The notes: a model not told the origin generated them from the letters alone. A DNA stretch of 64,000 nucleotides from Gluconobacter potus (GCF_015244705.1 NZ_JABCQF010000001.1:124001-188000), one strand, 5' to 3'. Shown: positions 16,984-25,061, counted from the stretch's first letter. Program-made: numbers and translations.

Positions 16984-17420
16984 TCGGACTGATGCTGGTA
17001 ACGCACGGGCGCCTTGGGGATGTCCTGCTGGAAACGCTGGTTCATGTTGTGGGGCCCCAGACCCAGGTCGGCGTGGTGGGCGTGGCGGATGATGACGATC
17101 CGGCGATGCTCCGCCCGGCCGCCGAGCGTCTGCTCCAGCGCCTCGATACCGGGGACGGGGTGCTTCTTCTGACGGACATTTTCGGCAGCTCGCCGTCCAA
17201 TCTGGCGCTCTCGCTGCGGGAGCCGGGGCATGTCGAGGTCGTGTCGGGCGTGAATGTGCCCATGCTGGTCAAGCTGGCGAAAACGCGGCGGGATCTGGAC
17301 CTTGCAGGCTGCGTGGAAAAGGCCACAATGGCCGGGCGGAAGTATATCGCCGTGGCGTCACAGCTTCCCGACCCCTGTCTCCATGGCGGGCCGCGTGCCT
17401 GTACGCTGCCGGTTCATTGA
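16980..17420 (+). CDS. PTS EIIA component, mannose family
   Basis: This 146-residue cytosolic protein begins MIGLMLVTHGRLGDVLLETL, with the phosphoryl-accepting His9 in the EIIA-Man context, followed by DGVLLLTDIFGSSPSNLAL, the dimer-interface segment of this family. It should accept phosphate from HPr. No EIIB or EIIC is encoded nearby, so it likely signals, for example to ChvG or other kinases as in related bacteria, instead of transporting sugar. It starts inside the rapZ stop codon (ATGA overlap). HPr follows 14 bp later. Confidence 0.92.
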   Translation: MIGLMLVTHGRLGDVLLETLVHVVGPQTQVGVVGVADDDDPAMLRPAAERLLQRLDTGDGVLLLTDIFGSSPSNLALSLREPGHVEVVSGVNVPMLVKLAKTRRDLDLAGCVEKATMAGRKYIAVASQLPDPCLHGGPRACTLPVH

Positions 17421-17434
17421 ATTGAGTTCACTGA

Positions 17435-17734
17435 ATGAGCGACACGACCCTTTCTCCCGGTACAGTTGCCCCCCGCACCGTCACCATCGTCAATCATCTG
17501 GGCCTTCATGCCCGTCCCGCCGCCAAGATCGTCACCACAGCCGAGCGTTTTGACGCCGAGACCACGATCGCCCATGGCACCAATGTCGTCTCCGCCCTGT
17601 CGATCATGGGGCTGATGATGCTGGGCGCGGGAGAAGGGCAGGACGTCACGCTGCGCGCCCACGGCCCGCAGGCCGCCGAAGCGCTAGATGCACTGGCAGC
17701 CCTGATCGCGGACGGGTTTGGCGAGCGTGACTGA
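17435..17734 (+). CDS. ptsH: phosphocarrier protein HPr
   Basis: The 99-residue protein has the two HPr phosphorylation sites: His25 in GLHARPAAKIV (equivalent of His15), which receives phosphate from EI, and Ser56 in SALSIMGLMML (equivalent of Ser46), the target of HprK. The N-terminus is about 10 residues longer than enteric HPr. Retention of both sites next to hprK argues that both regulatory and relay functions are alive. Its stop overlaps the EI frame. Confidence 0.96.
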   Translation: MSDTTLSPGTVAPRTVTIVNHLGLHARPAAKIVTTAERFDAETTIAHGTNVVSALSIMGLMMLGAGEGQDVTLRAHGPQAAEALDALAALIADGFGERD

Positions 17735-19598
17735 AGCCTCAGGGCGACCGACCCGCAGCCGTTCCGCCCGCTCCTCCCGCCGCAGCCCGCGCTCCGGCGT
17801 TTTCCTTCAGGGCAAGGCCATCACGCCGGGTATGGGGCTTGGCCCGGCAGGGCGTGTCGAGGAACTTCCCCTTCCCGACATTACCGAGCGCTACAGCGCG
17901 ATCGGGCCGGAAGCCGAGGGCGTCCGGCTGGATGAGGCGATCGCACGGGCGCTTCATCAGATCGAAAAGATGCGGGACCGGCTGGTCGGGCTGCCGGAAG
18001 AGGGCCGCGAGGAAATCGCCTCCCTTCTGATGGTCTATGAGCGGATGCTCGGCCCGTCGCGGCTGCTGCGTCAGGTCCGCAGCCGGATTGCCGATGACGG
18101 ACTGTGCGCCGAGGCCGCGGTTTCAGAAGTGACGCATGAGCTTGCCTTGCAGGTCTCGCGCATGGCCGAAGCCGTGGCGCGCGAGAACAACACGCAGGAA
18201 GCCGATGCCAATCTGCGTCTGGCGGGTGAGTTCGAGGAAATCGGCCGCCGTCTTGTGCGGAACCTGACCGGCATTTCCTATCGCGCATTTTCCAGCCTGC
18301 CTCCGGGGTCCGTTCTGGTCGCCGAGCAGCTTCGCCCGGCGGATGTCGCGATGATCGACCCGGCCCGGATCGCGGCCGTCGTGACACAGGGCGGCGGCGG
18401 TGCGGATCACACGGCGATCCTGCTGCGTGCGCTCGACATTCCCGCCATCCTCGCCGTGCCGAACCTCATGGCGCAGGTGCAGGAAGGCGAGATGCTGGTC
18501 GTGGACGGGCATCTCGGCACCGTCACGCTTTCCCCCAACGAGACCGAACTGCGTCTGGCGGCGGAATCCGCACAGCGTGAAGTCAAGGAAAAGCGGGCTT
18601 TCGGGCGCCTTAAGCGTCTGCCTGCCCAGCTTCAGAGCGGCGAGGACATCGAGCTTTCGGCCAATCTGGAACTTCCGGCGGAAATGCCGATGCTGATGCG
18701 CAATGGCGCAAAGGGCATTGGCCTGCTGCGCAGCGAATTTCTGTTCGGTGAACGCGAGGACCTGCCGGACGAAGACGGCCAGACGGAGGCCTATCGCGCC
18801 ATCGTTCAGGCCATGGATGGACGGCCCGTGACGATCCGCGTGCTGGACTGGGGCGGAGAAAAAGGCCGTGCCTGCATGCGCAGACTGGGGCTGGCGGAGC
18901 AGGTCGCGGACGGAGACAATCCCGCGCTGGGTCTGCGGGGCGTGCGGCTCCTGCTCCGGGTGCCGGAGGTCCTGGAAACGCAGTTCGCGGCCATCCTGCG
19001 CGCCGCTGAGCCTGCGGAGGGCGTTCCCCCCGGTCGGGTGCGGATCCTGCTGCCGATGGTCACATCATCGGACGAAATCGTGGACGCCCGCGAGATTTAC
19101 GATCGCGTCGTGCGCCGCCTCAAGCGCAAGGGACACAAGCTTCCCGATCCGCTGCCTCCGCTGGGGATCATGGTCGAGACCCCGGCGGCGGCGCTCACGG
19201 TGGACACGCTGGCCCGACACGCCGATTTCATGGCGCTCGGCACCAACGACCTGACGATGTACACGCTCGCGGTGGACCGTGCAGATTCCATGGTGGCGGA
19301 CCGCTACAGCCCGCTGCATCCCGGCGTGCTGCGCCTGATTGCAGCATCTGCGGATTCGGCACTGCGGGCGCGGCGTCCGATTTCGGTCTGTGGCGAAATG
19401 GCGTCCGATCCCCGGGTGGTGGCGCTGCTGATTGGCCTGGGTCTGCGGTCCTTTTCCATGAACTCCGCGTCTCTGCCACGCGTGAAGAGGCTGATCCGCA
19501 CCCTTACGCTCGAAGACTGCGACCAGCTGCGCCGTCAGGTCATGCTGGAAACCGATCCGGTCGTGATCCGCGATCTGGTGCGGCAGTTCGCGACCTGA
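17727..19598 (+). CDS. ptsI: phosphoenolpyruvate-protein phosphotransferase (enzyme I)
   Basis: This 623-residue enzyme transfers phosphate from PEP to HPr. A basic, Ser/Arg-rich extension (about 28 residues) precedes the HPr-binding helical domain. The swivel domain carries the catalytic His in TQGGGGADHTAILLRALDIPAI, and the PEP-binding barrel has LLRSEFLF, GTNDLTMYTLAVDRAD and the catalytic Cys in ISVCGEMASD. No GAF domain is present, so it is EI and not EI-Ntr (PtsP). The start GTG at 17727 overlaps the end of ptsH; TTG at 17718 is possible. Confidence 0.95.
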   Translation: MTEASGRPTRSRSARSSRRSPRSGVFLQGKAITPGMGLGPAGRVEELPLPDITERYSAIGPEAEGVRLDEAIARALHQIEKMRDRLVGLPEEGREEIASLLMVYERMLGPSRLLRQVRSRIADDGLCAEAAVSEVTHELALQVSRMAEAVARENNTQEADANLRLAGEFEEIGRRLVRNLTGISYRAFSSLPPGSVLVAEQLRPADVAMIDPARIAAVVTQGGGGADHTAILLRALDIPAILAVPNLMAQVQEGEMLVVDGHLGTVTLSPNETELRLAAESAQREVKEKRAFGRLKRLPAQLQSGEDIELSANLELPAEMPMLMRNGAKGIGLLRSEFLFGEREDLPDEDGQTEAYRAIVQAMDGRPVTIRVLDWGGEKGRACMRRLGLAEQVADGDNPALGLRGVRLLLRVPEVLETQFAAILRAAEPAEGVPPGRVRILLPMVTSSDEIVDAREIYDRVVRRLKRKGHKLPDPLPPLGIMVETPAAALTVDTLARHADFMALGTNDLTMYTLAVDRADSMVADRYSPLHPGVLRLIAASADSALRARRPISVCGEMASDPRVVALLIGLGLRSFSMNSASLPRVKRLIRTLTLEDCDQLRRQVMLETDPVVIRDLVRQFAT

Positions 19599-19656
19599 GA
19601 GCTGTTTGTGGCGGGGTCTCTCGGCAAAGCGCGACGGGAATGCCATATTGACCCTC

Positions 19657-20211
19657 ATGCCGGATTCTTCTGCCATTGCTGACACGCTCACCTTTTCGCC
19701 CGAGGTCACGGAACGCCTCGATCGCACGGCCGAATGGTGCCAGCGCAACGGACAACGCCTGACGGAAACCCGCCGACTGGTACTGGGTCTGATTCTGTCG
19801 AGCGAGAAGCCCTCCGGCGCCTATGACCTTCTGGCCAGGCTGCGCCCCGCCCATCCGAAAGCCGCGCCGCCCACGGTTTACCGCGCGCTGGAGTTCCTGC
19901 TGGAGAACAGCCTGATCCACCGTCTGGAGCGGCTGAGCGCCTTTGTCGGTTGTTCGCACGCCGTGGAATGTCCGCATGGCTGCAATCACCATGACGAAGG
20001 CGGGATGCACCGTGCGCAGTTTCTGATCTGCCGCGGCTGCGACCGGGCCTGGGAACTGGAACAGGACGCCATTGCCCCGGTCCTGACCCGCGCGGCGCAA
20101 AGCATGGGATTCCGTGCCGAAGCCGCCACCGTTGAAATCGAGGGCCTGTGCGCGGCCTGCCAGAAAGCCGGCGTTACACCGGTGCGGCGTCCCAAAACCG
20201 CAGCGGGCTGA
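19657..20211 (+). CDS. zur: Fur-family zinc-uptake repressor Zur-like
   Basis: The 184-residue protein has an N-terminal winged helix (NGQRLTETRRLVLGLILSSEKPSGAYDLLARLR, TVYRALEFLLENSLIHRLE) and a metal-rich C-terminal domain. Features typical of Zur are the LICRGCDRAWELE pair of Cys with a second pair ending in GLCAAC, which hold the structural zinc, and an additional His/Cys cluster (CPHGCNHHDEGGMHR). It should repress zinc import genes when zinc is plentiful; none are seen in this window. ATG 19657 is preferred to an upstream in-frame start at 19606. Confidence 0.85.
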   Translation: MPDSSAIADTLTFSPEVTERLDRTAEWCQRNGQRLTETRRLVLGLILSSEKPSGAYDLLARLRPAHPKAAPPTVYRALEFLLENSLIHRLERLSAFVGCSHAVECPHGCNHHDEGGMHRAQFLICRGCDRAWELEQDAIAPVLTRAAQSMGFRAEAATVEIEGLCAACQKAGVTPVRRPKTAAG

Positions 20212-20217
20212 GACATC

Positions 20218-20682
20218 ATGGGCCGCCGTTCCCCGCCCCCGGCGTCCCTGTTTGAAAAGCTGCCGAAGTCTCGCCGCCCCCGGTCTTCCAGTGCGCCACT
20301 CCCCGTTCCCGCGCCTGTGACGGAGCAGCCGGACCTTCTGGACTGGAGCCCACCGCTCACGCATCTGGCCGCTGCGGATGTTGAAGCCTGTTTTCTGGAT
20401 CCCGCCGGTTTCCGCCCCCCTGCGGGAGAGGCATTCGTGTATCACCTGACGGATGCCGGAACTGCCCGGAGCCTCGTGCGGGATGGCCTGCCGCTGGCGG
20501 ACGGCCTCATGTTCCGCACGGCCGTCAATCTGGCGGAAGACCTCGCGGATGTTTCTGCCGCAGGCGAGATGGGCGTGGTGCGGGTGCGTCGCCGCCTGAT
20601 CCAGCCCTGGCTGACAGAGGATCGCCAGGACGGCCGTCCGTGCTATGTGCTCGGACCACAAACGTCATCACAGACACCATGA
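20218..20682 (+). CDS. protein of unknown function, faint ADP-ribosyltransferase-like pattern
   Basis: This 154-residue protein is not recognised. The first 50 residues are basic and Pro-rich and likely unstructured. The rest contains FVYHLTDAGTARSLVRDGLPLADGLMFRT followed by a hydrophobic strand (EMGVVRVRRRLI), an arrangement reminiscent of the H-T...GL start of RNA 2'-phosphotransferase/ART-fold proteins; this is only a pattern impression. It lies 6 bp after zur and 22 bp before the asparaginase gene, so it is probably co-transcribed. No signal peptide or membrane helix is seen. Confidence 0.6.
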   Translation: MGRRSPPPASLFEKLPKSRRPRSSSAPLPVPAPVTEQPDLLDWSPPLTHLAAADVEACFLDPAGFRPPAGEAFVYHLTDAGTARSLVRDGLPLADGLMFRTAVNLAEDLADVSAAGEMGVVRVRRRLIQPWLTEDRQDGRPCYVLGPQTSSQTP

Positions 20683-20704
20683 GAGGCAGGGAGAGAAATT
20701 CATT

Positions 20705-21724
20705 ATGGCAGCACAGTCGGGCCTTCTGGCCGAGGTCACGCGCGGTGGACGTGTGGAATCCCACCATCTGGGCCGGGCCGTCGTCGTGGATGCCGATGGT
20801 GGCGTGGTCTGGTCCTGCGGTGACGTGGATGCCGCTGTCTTCCCGCGCTCAACCGTCAAATCCCTGCTGGCGATCGAACTGGTGGAAAGTGGCGCGGCCG
20901 ACCGGCTTGGCCTGAGCAGTGACGCGCTGGCTCTGGCCTGCGCCTCGCATGGTGGCGAGCAGGCCCATGCCGAAATGGCCGCTACGATGCTGGCTTCCGT
21001 GGGCCGGGATGTCGGGTCCCTGGAATGTGGAACGCACTGGCCGACCTATGAACCCGCGGGCCGCGCTCTGGCCGCTGCCCATCAGAACGCCTGCCCGCTG
21101 CACAATAACTGCTCCGGTAAACATGCGGGCATGGTGTGCCTGTCCTGCGATCAGGGTGTCGACCCAACCGGCTATATCGATCCGTCCCACGAGATCCAGC
21201 GCCGCGTGACGGATGTGCTGGCTGTAATGATGGATACGCCGCATGACGACAGCAATCGCGGCATGGATGGCTGCTCCATGCCGACCTATGCCGTTCCGCT
21301 GAAAGCGCTGGCGAAAGGCTTTGCAAGATTTGGCGCGGGAACCGGACTGTCCGAAGGGCGTTTCCGTGCGGCTACACGACTTCGTGAGGCCGTGGCGGCC
21401 AATCCGTTCATGGTGGCCGGGACGGGACGCTACGACACGAAAATCATGGATCGCTTCGGCACAAGGGCTTTCGTGAAGATGGGCGCGGAAGGCGTGATGA
21501 TCGCCTCCCTGCCGGAGTTGGGCCTCGGTCTGGCGATCAAGACCGATGACGGCGCCAATCGTGCGGCGGAGGTTGCGATGTCCGCCCTGCTGCGTCGCTT
21601 CGGCGGGGAAACCCTGTGTGCGGACGCAGCAGACCGCGACATTCTGGACACGACATCCGTCCAGATGCTGCGGAACTGGAACGGCTTCACGGTCGGCGAA
21701 ATCCGCAGTGCCCTGCCGCTGTAA
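20705..21724 (+). CDS. asparaginase II-family (Rhizobium-type) L-asparaginase
   Basis: The 339-residue protein belongs to the asparaginase_II family rather than the E. coli AnsA/AnsB type. Evidence is PRSTVKSLLAIELVESG near residue 50, the ALACASHGGEQAH segment, the Cys-containing NNCSGKHAGMVC motif, DGCSMPTYAVPLKALA, and the C-terminal GLGLAIKTDDGANRAAEVA. Family members hydrolyse asparagine to aspartate and ammonia, with a serine-lysine pair and a zinc site reported for the Rhizobium enzyme. The ATG has a GGGAGAG ribosome motif; an upstream start at 20645 overlaps the previous gene and is unlikely. No signal peptide, so cytosolic. Confidence 0.85.
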   Translation: MAAQSGLLAEVTRGGRVESHHLGRAVVVDADGGVVWSCGDVDAAVFPRSTVKSLLAIELVESGAADRLGLSSDALALACASHGGEQAHAEMAATMLASVGRDVGSLECGTHWPTYEPAGRALAAAHQNACPLHNNCSGKHAGMVCLSCDQGVDPTGYIDPSHEIQRRVTDVLAVMMDTPHDDSNRGMDGCSMPTYAVPLKALAKGFARFGAGTGLSEGRFRAATRLREAVAANPFMVAGTGRYDTKIMDRFGTRAFVKMGAEGVMIASLPELGLGLAIKTDDGANRAAEVAMSALLRRFGGETLCADAADRDILDTTSVQMLRNWNGFTVGEIRSALPL

Positions 21725-21810
21725 AGGGTTTTGTGTTACAGATTACGGATATGGCATCCCGGCAACAGGGGGTGTCACTTTATGACTGAGTGAAAGGAAC
21801 GCGCTACCAG

Positions 21811-23238
21811 ATGAATGATCAGGTCGGAACGACAGAGACCCTGTTGCCGCAGGATGACAGCAGCACATCCATTTTCGATGCAACACGCTTCAAGATCATC
21901 GCCATCGGCGTGATCGCGGCGCTGGCGGGCCTCATGTCCGGACTTGATATCGGGGTCGTCGCGGGCGCACTGGATCTTTTCGGCAAGGAATATCACGCGT
22001 CCACCGTCGCGCTGGAATGGGTCGTCAGCTCCATGATGGCCGGTGCGGCGGCGGGTGCGCTGAGTGCGGGCTGGATGTCCAAGGCGCTTGGCCGCAAGCA
22101 TTCCCTGATCGTGGGTGGCGCGATTTTCGTCATCGGGACGATCGGCTGTGCGATGAGCTGGTCAGTCGCCTCCATGATTTCCTTCCGGGTGGTCATGGGG
22201 ATCGCGGTCGGTATTTCCGCCTTCACGGCGCCGCTCTACCTGTCTGAAATCGCCAGCGAGGACGCGCGCGGGGCGATGGTCTCGACCTATCAGCTTATGG
22301 TGACGATCGGCATTTTCATTGCGTTCCTGTCCGACACGTATTTTTCCTATAGCGGCAACTGGCGCTGGATGTTCGGCGTCGCCGGCATCCCGGCCGTGCT
22401 GTTCCTGATCGGCGTCCTGTTCCTGCCCTACAGCCCGCGCTGGCTGATGGCGCAGGGACGGCAGAAAGAAGCCAAGCAGATCCTCCTGGACCTGCGGGAT
22501 GATCCGCTGGAAGCCGCCAAGGAAATCCGCGCCATCCGCGAGCAGCTGGAGACGAAACAGGAAGGCTTCAAACTCTTCCTGACCAACTCCAATTTCCGTC
22601 GTTCCGTGGCGCTGGGCGTGATGCTGCAGATGATGCAGCAGCTCGCAGGCATCAACATCGTCATGTATTACGCGCCCAACATCCTCGCGGCCGCGCATTT
22701 CGATGCACAGTCGCAGATGTGGTGCACGGCCATCATCGGTCTGGTGAACATGCTCGCGACCTTCGTGGCGCTGGGCCTGGTCGATCGCTGGGGCCGCAAG
22801 CCGATCCTCTATGCTGGCTTTACGGTCATGGCGCTCGGCATGGGCGTTCTGGCCATGCTGCTCCAGACCGGCATGACCACGCAGTCCTCGCAGATCGCGG
22901 CTGTCTTCCTGCTGATGATCTTCTGCGCTGGTTTCGCCATGTCGGCGGGACCCCTGACATGGGTCCTGTGTTCCGAAATCCAGCCGCTGGCCGGACGTGA
23001 TTTCGGGATTGCCATTTCGACCTTCACCAACTGGATGACCAATCTTCTGGTCGGCGTGAGCTTCCTGACCCTCATGCAGACGCTGGGAACGGCGGGCACG
23101 TTCTGGCTCTTCGCCGGACTGAACGCGCTGTTCCTGCTGCTGACGATCCTCTTCGTCCCCGAGACCCGGGGCATGTCTCTCGCCGTCATCGAAAAACGGC
23201 TCATGCAGGGTGTGAAACTCCGCAAACTGGGCCGCTAG
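21811..23238 (+). CDS. MFS sugar:proton symporter (GalP/XylE-like)
   Basis: The 475-residue inner-membrane protein has twelve hydrophobic helices. It shows the sugar-porter signatures: GLDIGVVAGAL in helix 1, the RAVMGIAVGISAFTAPLYLSEIA-type segment after helix 4, RWLMAQGR before the central loop, QQLAGINIVMYYAPNI in helix 7, DRWGRK between helices 8 and 9 and VPETRG at the end. It should import a hexose or pentose with a proton, consistent with the absence of a sugar-transporting PTS. An AAAGGA motif lies 12 nt upstream of the ATG at 21811; GTG at 21790 is an alternative. Confidence 0.92.
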   Translation: MNDQVGTTETLLPQDDSSTSIFDATRFKIIAIGVIAALAGLMSGLDIGVVAGALDLFGKEYHASTVALEWVVSSMMAGAAAGALSAGWMSKALGRKHSLIVGGAIFVIGTIGCAMSWSVASMISFRVVMGIAVGISAFTAPLYLSEIASEDARGAMVSTYQLMVTIGIFIAFLSDTYFSYSGNWRWMFGVAGIPAVLFLIGVLFLPYSPRWLMAQGRQKEAKQILLDLRDDPLEAAKEIRAIREQLETKQEGFKLFLTNSNFRRSVALGVMLQMMQQLAGINIVMYYAPNILAAAHFDAQSQMWCTAIIGLVNMLATFVALGLVDRWGRKPILYAGFTVMALGMGVLAMLLQTGMTTQSSQIAAVFLLMIFCAGFAMSAGPLTWVLCSEIQPLAGRDFGIAISTFTNWMTNLLVGVSFLTLMQTLGTAGTFWLFAGLNALFLLLTILFVPETRGMSLAVIEKRLMQGVKLRKLGR

Positions 23239-23270
23239 AGTTTTCCGGGCATCACCATCGAGTGACCATG

Positions 23271-23297
23271 CGCCCGGCCCCTCTGGCCGGGCGTTTT
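23271..23297 (+). terminator. strong intrinsic terminator of the sugar symporter gene
   Basis: CGCCCGGCC and GGCCGGGCG form a perfect 9-bp stem with a 5-nt loop followed by TTTT. It ends immediately before an ATG at 23299, so that ATG is unlikely to be a functional start for the next gene. Confidence 0.9.
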
Positions 23298-23325
23298 CAT
23301 GTCAACCTTCACCAAGGAAACGCGC

Positions 23326-23736
23326 TTGAGCGAATTTTCCCCATCTTCCCGTGACATCAGCCGCGGCGGCGTCCTGCTCGTCTATGCGCTTTATATCGCC
23401 CGGTTTTTTACCGGAATCAGCCTGCTGGCGGGTGTCATTCTCGCCTATCTTCTGCGTCGTTCGAGCGTCGGGGTGGAGCGGATGCATCTGAACTGGCTGG
23501 TACGCCTGTTCTGGTACGATGTGGCTTTCATCATCGGCACAGCCGCCCTGTTCCTGGCCTGCTTCATGACGGAACCACCGGGAAGTTCAGGCCCCGGTCA
23601 GCTTCTCTTTCTGCTGCCGATCGGCATTTTCGTTGTCTGGAACATCGTCCTTTTGGTCGCGCTCATTGTGGGGCTGCGGGGCTTTCTGGCCGGACGTGGC
23701 CCACTACCGGAGCGCTTCCGGGCTTTGGCCGAGTAG
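23326..23736 (+). CDS. DUF4870-like membrane protein, copy 1
   Basis: This 136-residue protein has three to four membrane helices (GGVLLVYALYIARFFTGISLLAGVILAYLL; VAFIIGTAALFLACFM; LLFLLPIGIFVVWNIVLLVALIVGL) and the family-type segment HLNWLVRLFWYD. It is a clear paralogue of the product of 23878-24303. The start is placed at TTG 23326, which follows AAGGA by 7 nt; the ATG at 23299 abuts the terminator loop and has no ribosome site. Its function is unknown. Family members are small inner-membrane proteins, sometimes found near envelope-stress genes. It has its own terminator, which separates it from the second copy. Confidence 0.7.
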   Translation: MSEFSPSSRDISRGGVLLVYALYIARFFTGISLLAGVILAYLLRRSSVGVERMHLNWLVRLFWYDVAFIIGTAALFLACFMTEPPGSSGPGQLLFLLPIGIFVVWNIVLLVALIVGLRGFLAGRGPLPERFRALAE

Positions 23737-23748
23737 GTTTCGTGGTCG

Positions 23749-23771
23749 AACTGGCGTAATTCGCCAGTTTT
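23749..23771 (+). terminator. intrinsic terminator after membrane protein copy 1
   Basis: AACTGGCG and CGCCAGTT form a perfect 8-bp stem around TAATT, followed by TTCC. It separates the two paralogous membrane-protein genes into independent transcripts. Confidence 0.75.
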
Positions 23772-23820
23772 CCGGCTTTCAGACTGACCGCTCTTGCCAG
23801 AACATCGGTAAATCCGGTTT

Positions 23821-23836
23821 TGGCACGGTTCATGCA
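23821..23836 (+). promoter_or_regulatory. candidate sigma-54 promoter of membrane protein copy 2
   Basis: TGGCACGGTTCATGCA matches the consensus TGGCACG-N4-TTGCW at all fixed positions but one (A for the first T of the -12 element), with exact -24/-12 spacing. It sits about 40 bp upstream of the ATG at 23878, just after the terminator of copy 1. Whether this organism has RpoN cannot be told from the window. Confidence 0.5.
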
Positions 23837-23877
23837 TCTAGGTTGCTGTCGAGTTTTTCTCAGAGGAGCTTTCCCTC

Positions 23878-24303
23878 ATGTACGCATCCTACGCCCCGTA
23901 TGAACCCGCAAACCGCTACAGCCGCGGAGACGACGCCGAAACCGGGCGCGATCTGGTCCTGCTGGTTTATGCCCTGTACATCGCCGGCTTCTTCACGGGC
24001 GTGACCGCCCTGATCGGGGTGATGATCGCGCATTTAGGCCGCCGCTCCGCGACGGGTTTGAAGCGTGCGCAGCTGGACTGGCAGATCCGGATGTTCTGGT
24101 ACGGCGTTCTGGCCCTGACGGTCATCGGGATGATCCATCTCATGGTCGCGGGTCTGGGCGCCATCACGGGCGGCCTCGGACTGGTGTTCATGGTGGTGCC
24201 ATGGGGGCTCACGCTCGCCTGGGGAATCCTTACGGCCTGGGCGATTGCGCGCGGCGTTCATGCCGCGCTGCTCAACCGCCCCGTTGCTACTGCACAGTTC
24301 TGA
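23878..24303 (+). CDS. DUF4870-like membrane protein, copy 2
   Basis: This 141-residue membrane protein is paralogous to copy 1: the segments LVLLVYALYIAGFFTGVTALIGVMIAHLGRR and QLDWQIRMFWYGV align closely with the earlier gene. The N-terminus is Tyr-rich and cytoplasmic. Three further hydrophobic segments follow. The upstream GAGGAG motif gives a strong ribosome site. The next gene, an exported beta-repeat protein, starts 20 bp after the stop and is probably co-transcribed. The role is unknown; an envelope-stress function is an inference from the pairing with a DUF4097-like protein and the sigma-54-like promoter. Confidence 0.75.
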   Translation: MYASYAPYEPANRYSRGDDAETGRDLVLLVYALYIAGFFTGVTALIGVMIAHLGRRSATGLKRAQLDWQIRMFWYGVLALTVIGMIHLMVAGLGAITGGLGLVFMVVPWGLTLAWGILTAWAIARGVHAALLNRPVATAQF

Positions 24304-24323
24304 AGCCGGAAAGATCCCATCCC

Positions 24324-25061
24324 ATGAACCGTTTTATGCTCTCTCTTCCCGTCCTCGCCCTCGGGACCGCACTGGCCTTTCCGGTCTGTGCCGCGCCGCT
24401 GAGCCAGTCCTCAATTTCGGACGACATTTCCCAGTCCACCCTGCCCGAAGGCGGAAAGTTCTCCACCGTCAGCGGAGATGTCACCGTCGGGACATCGGAC
24501 GGCCCCCTGTCCGTCCGGACCGTCAGCGGCGACATCCATGTCACGCAGTCCCACGGCCCGCTCGATGTTCATACGGTCAGCGGTACGCTGGATGTGGATC
24601 ACGCTGCCGGAGCCGTCGAGGTCCGCAGCGCGAGTGGAAACGTCACGCTGGATCACGCGGACGGCGCCGTCTCCATCCGCACCATGAGCGGCGAGAGCAC
24701 TCTCGATCACGCCGGCCGGGATATCATGATCCGCAGTATCAGCGGGGACATGACCCTGATGCTCGACGCTGCCTCCCAGATGCGCACGATCGATATTGGC
24801 ACGATCAGCGGCGATATGACGATCCATCTGCCGCATGGTTTCGGCGGAACATTCGACATCCGCCTGAAACAGCGCCGTTCAGAGACGACGCTCCCTCTCC
24901 AGCAGTCCCTCGGCCTCACGGTGCAGATGGGGAACTGGGAAAAAGAATCCGGAAATTCGGAAGAGGTCCGGACGATTACAGCCACTGGCAAGGTCGGCGA
25001 TGGCCGCGATCACATCATCGTCCGCAGCGTGGCCGGGTCCCTGAAGCTCGTTCAGGACTGA
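24324..25061 (+). CDS. exported DUF4097-like (toast-rack) beta-repeat protein
   Basis: The 245-residue protein has a signal peptide (MNRFMLSLPVLALGTALAFPVCAAP) followed by about eight short beta repeats with a shared core of xVxTVSGDxxV (VSGDVTV, VSGDIHV, VSGTLDV, ASGNVTL, MSGESTL, ISGDMTL, ISGDMTI). This stacked-strand pattern is characteristic of DUF4097/toast-rack domains, which often sit at the cell surface together with small membrane proteins of stress systems. It follows membrane protein copy 2 by 20 bp. The last 10 bases overlap the convergent pseudouridine synthase gene. Ligand and role are unknown. Confidence 0.75.
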   Translation: MNRFMLSLPVLALGTALAFPVCAAPLSQSSISDDISQSTLPEGGKFSTVSGDVTVGTSDGPLSVRTVSGDIHVTQSHGPLDVHTVSGTLDVDHAAGAVEVRSASGNVTLDHADGAVSIRTMSGESTLDHAGRDIMIRSISGDMTLMLDAASQMRTIDIGTISGDMTIHLPHGFGGTFDIRLKQRRSETTLPLQQSLGLTVQMGNWEKESGNSEEVRTITATGKVGDGRDHIIVRSVAGSLKLVQD

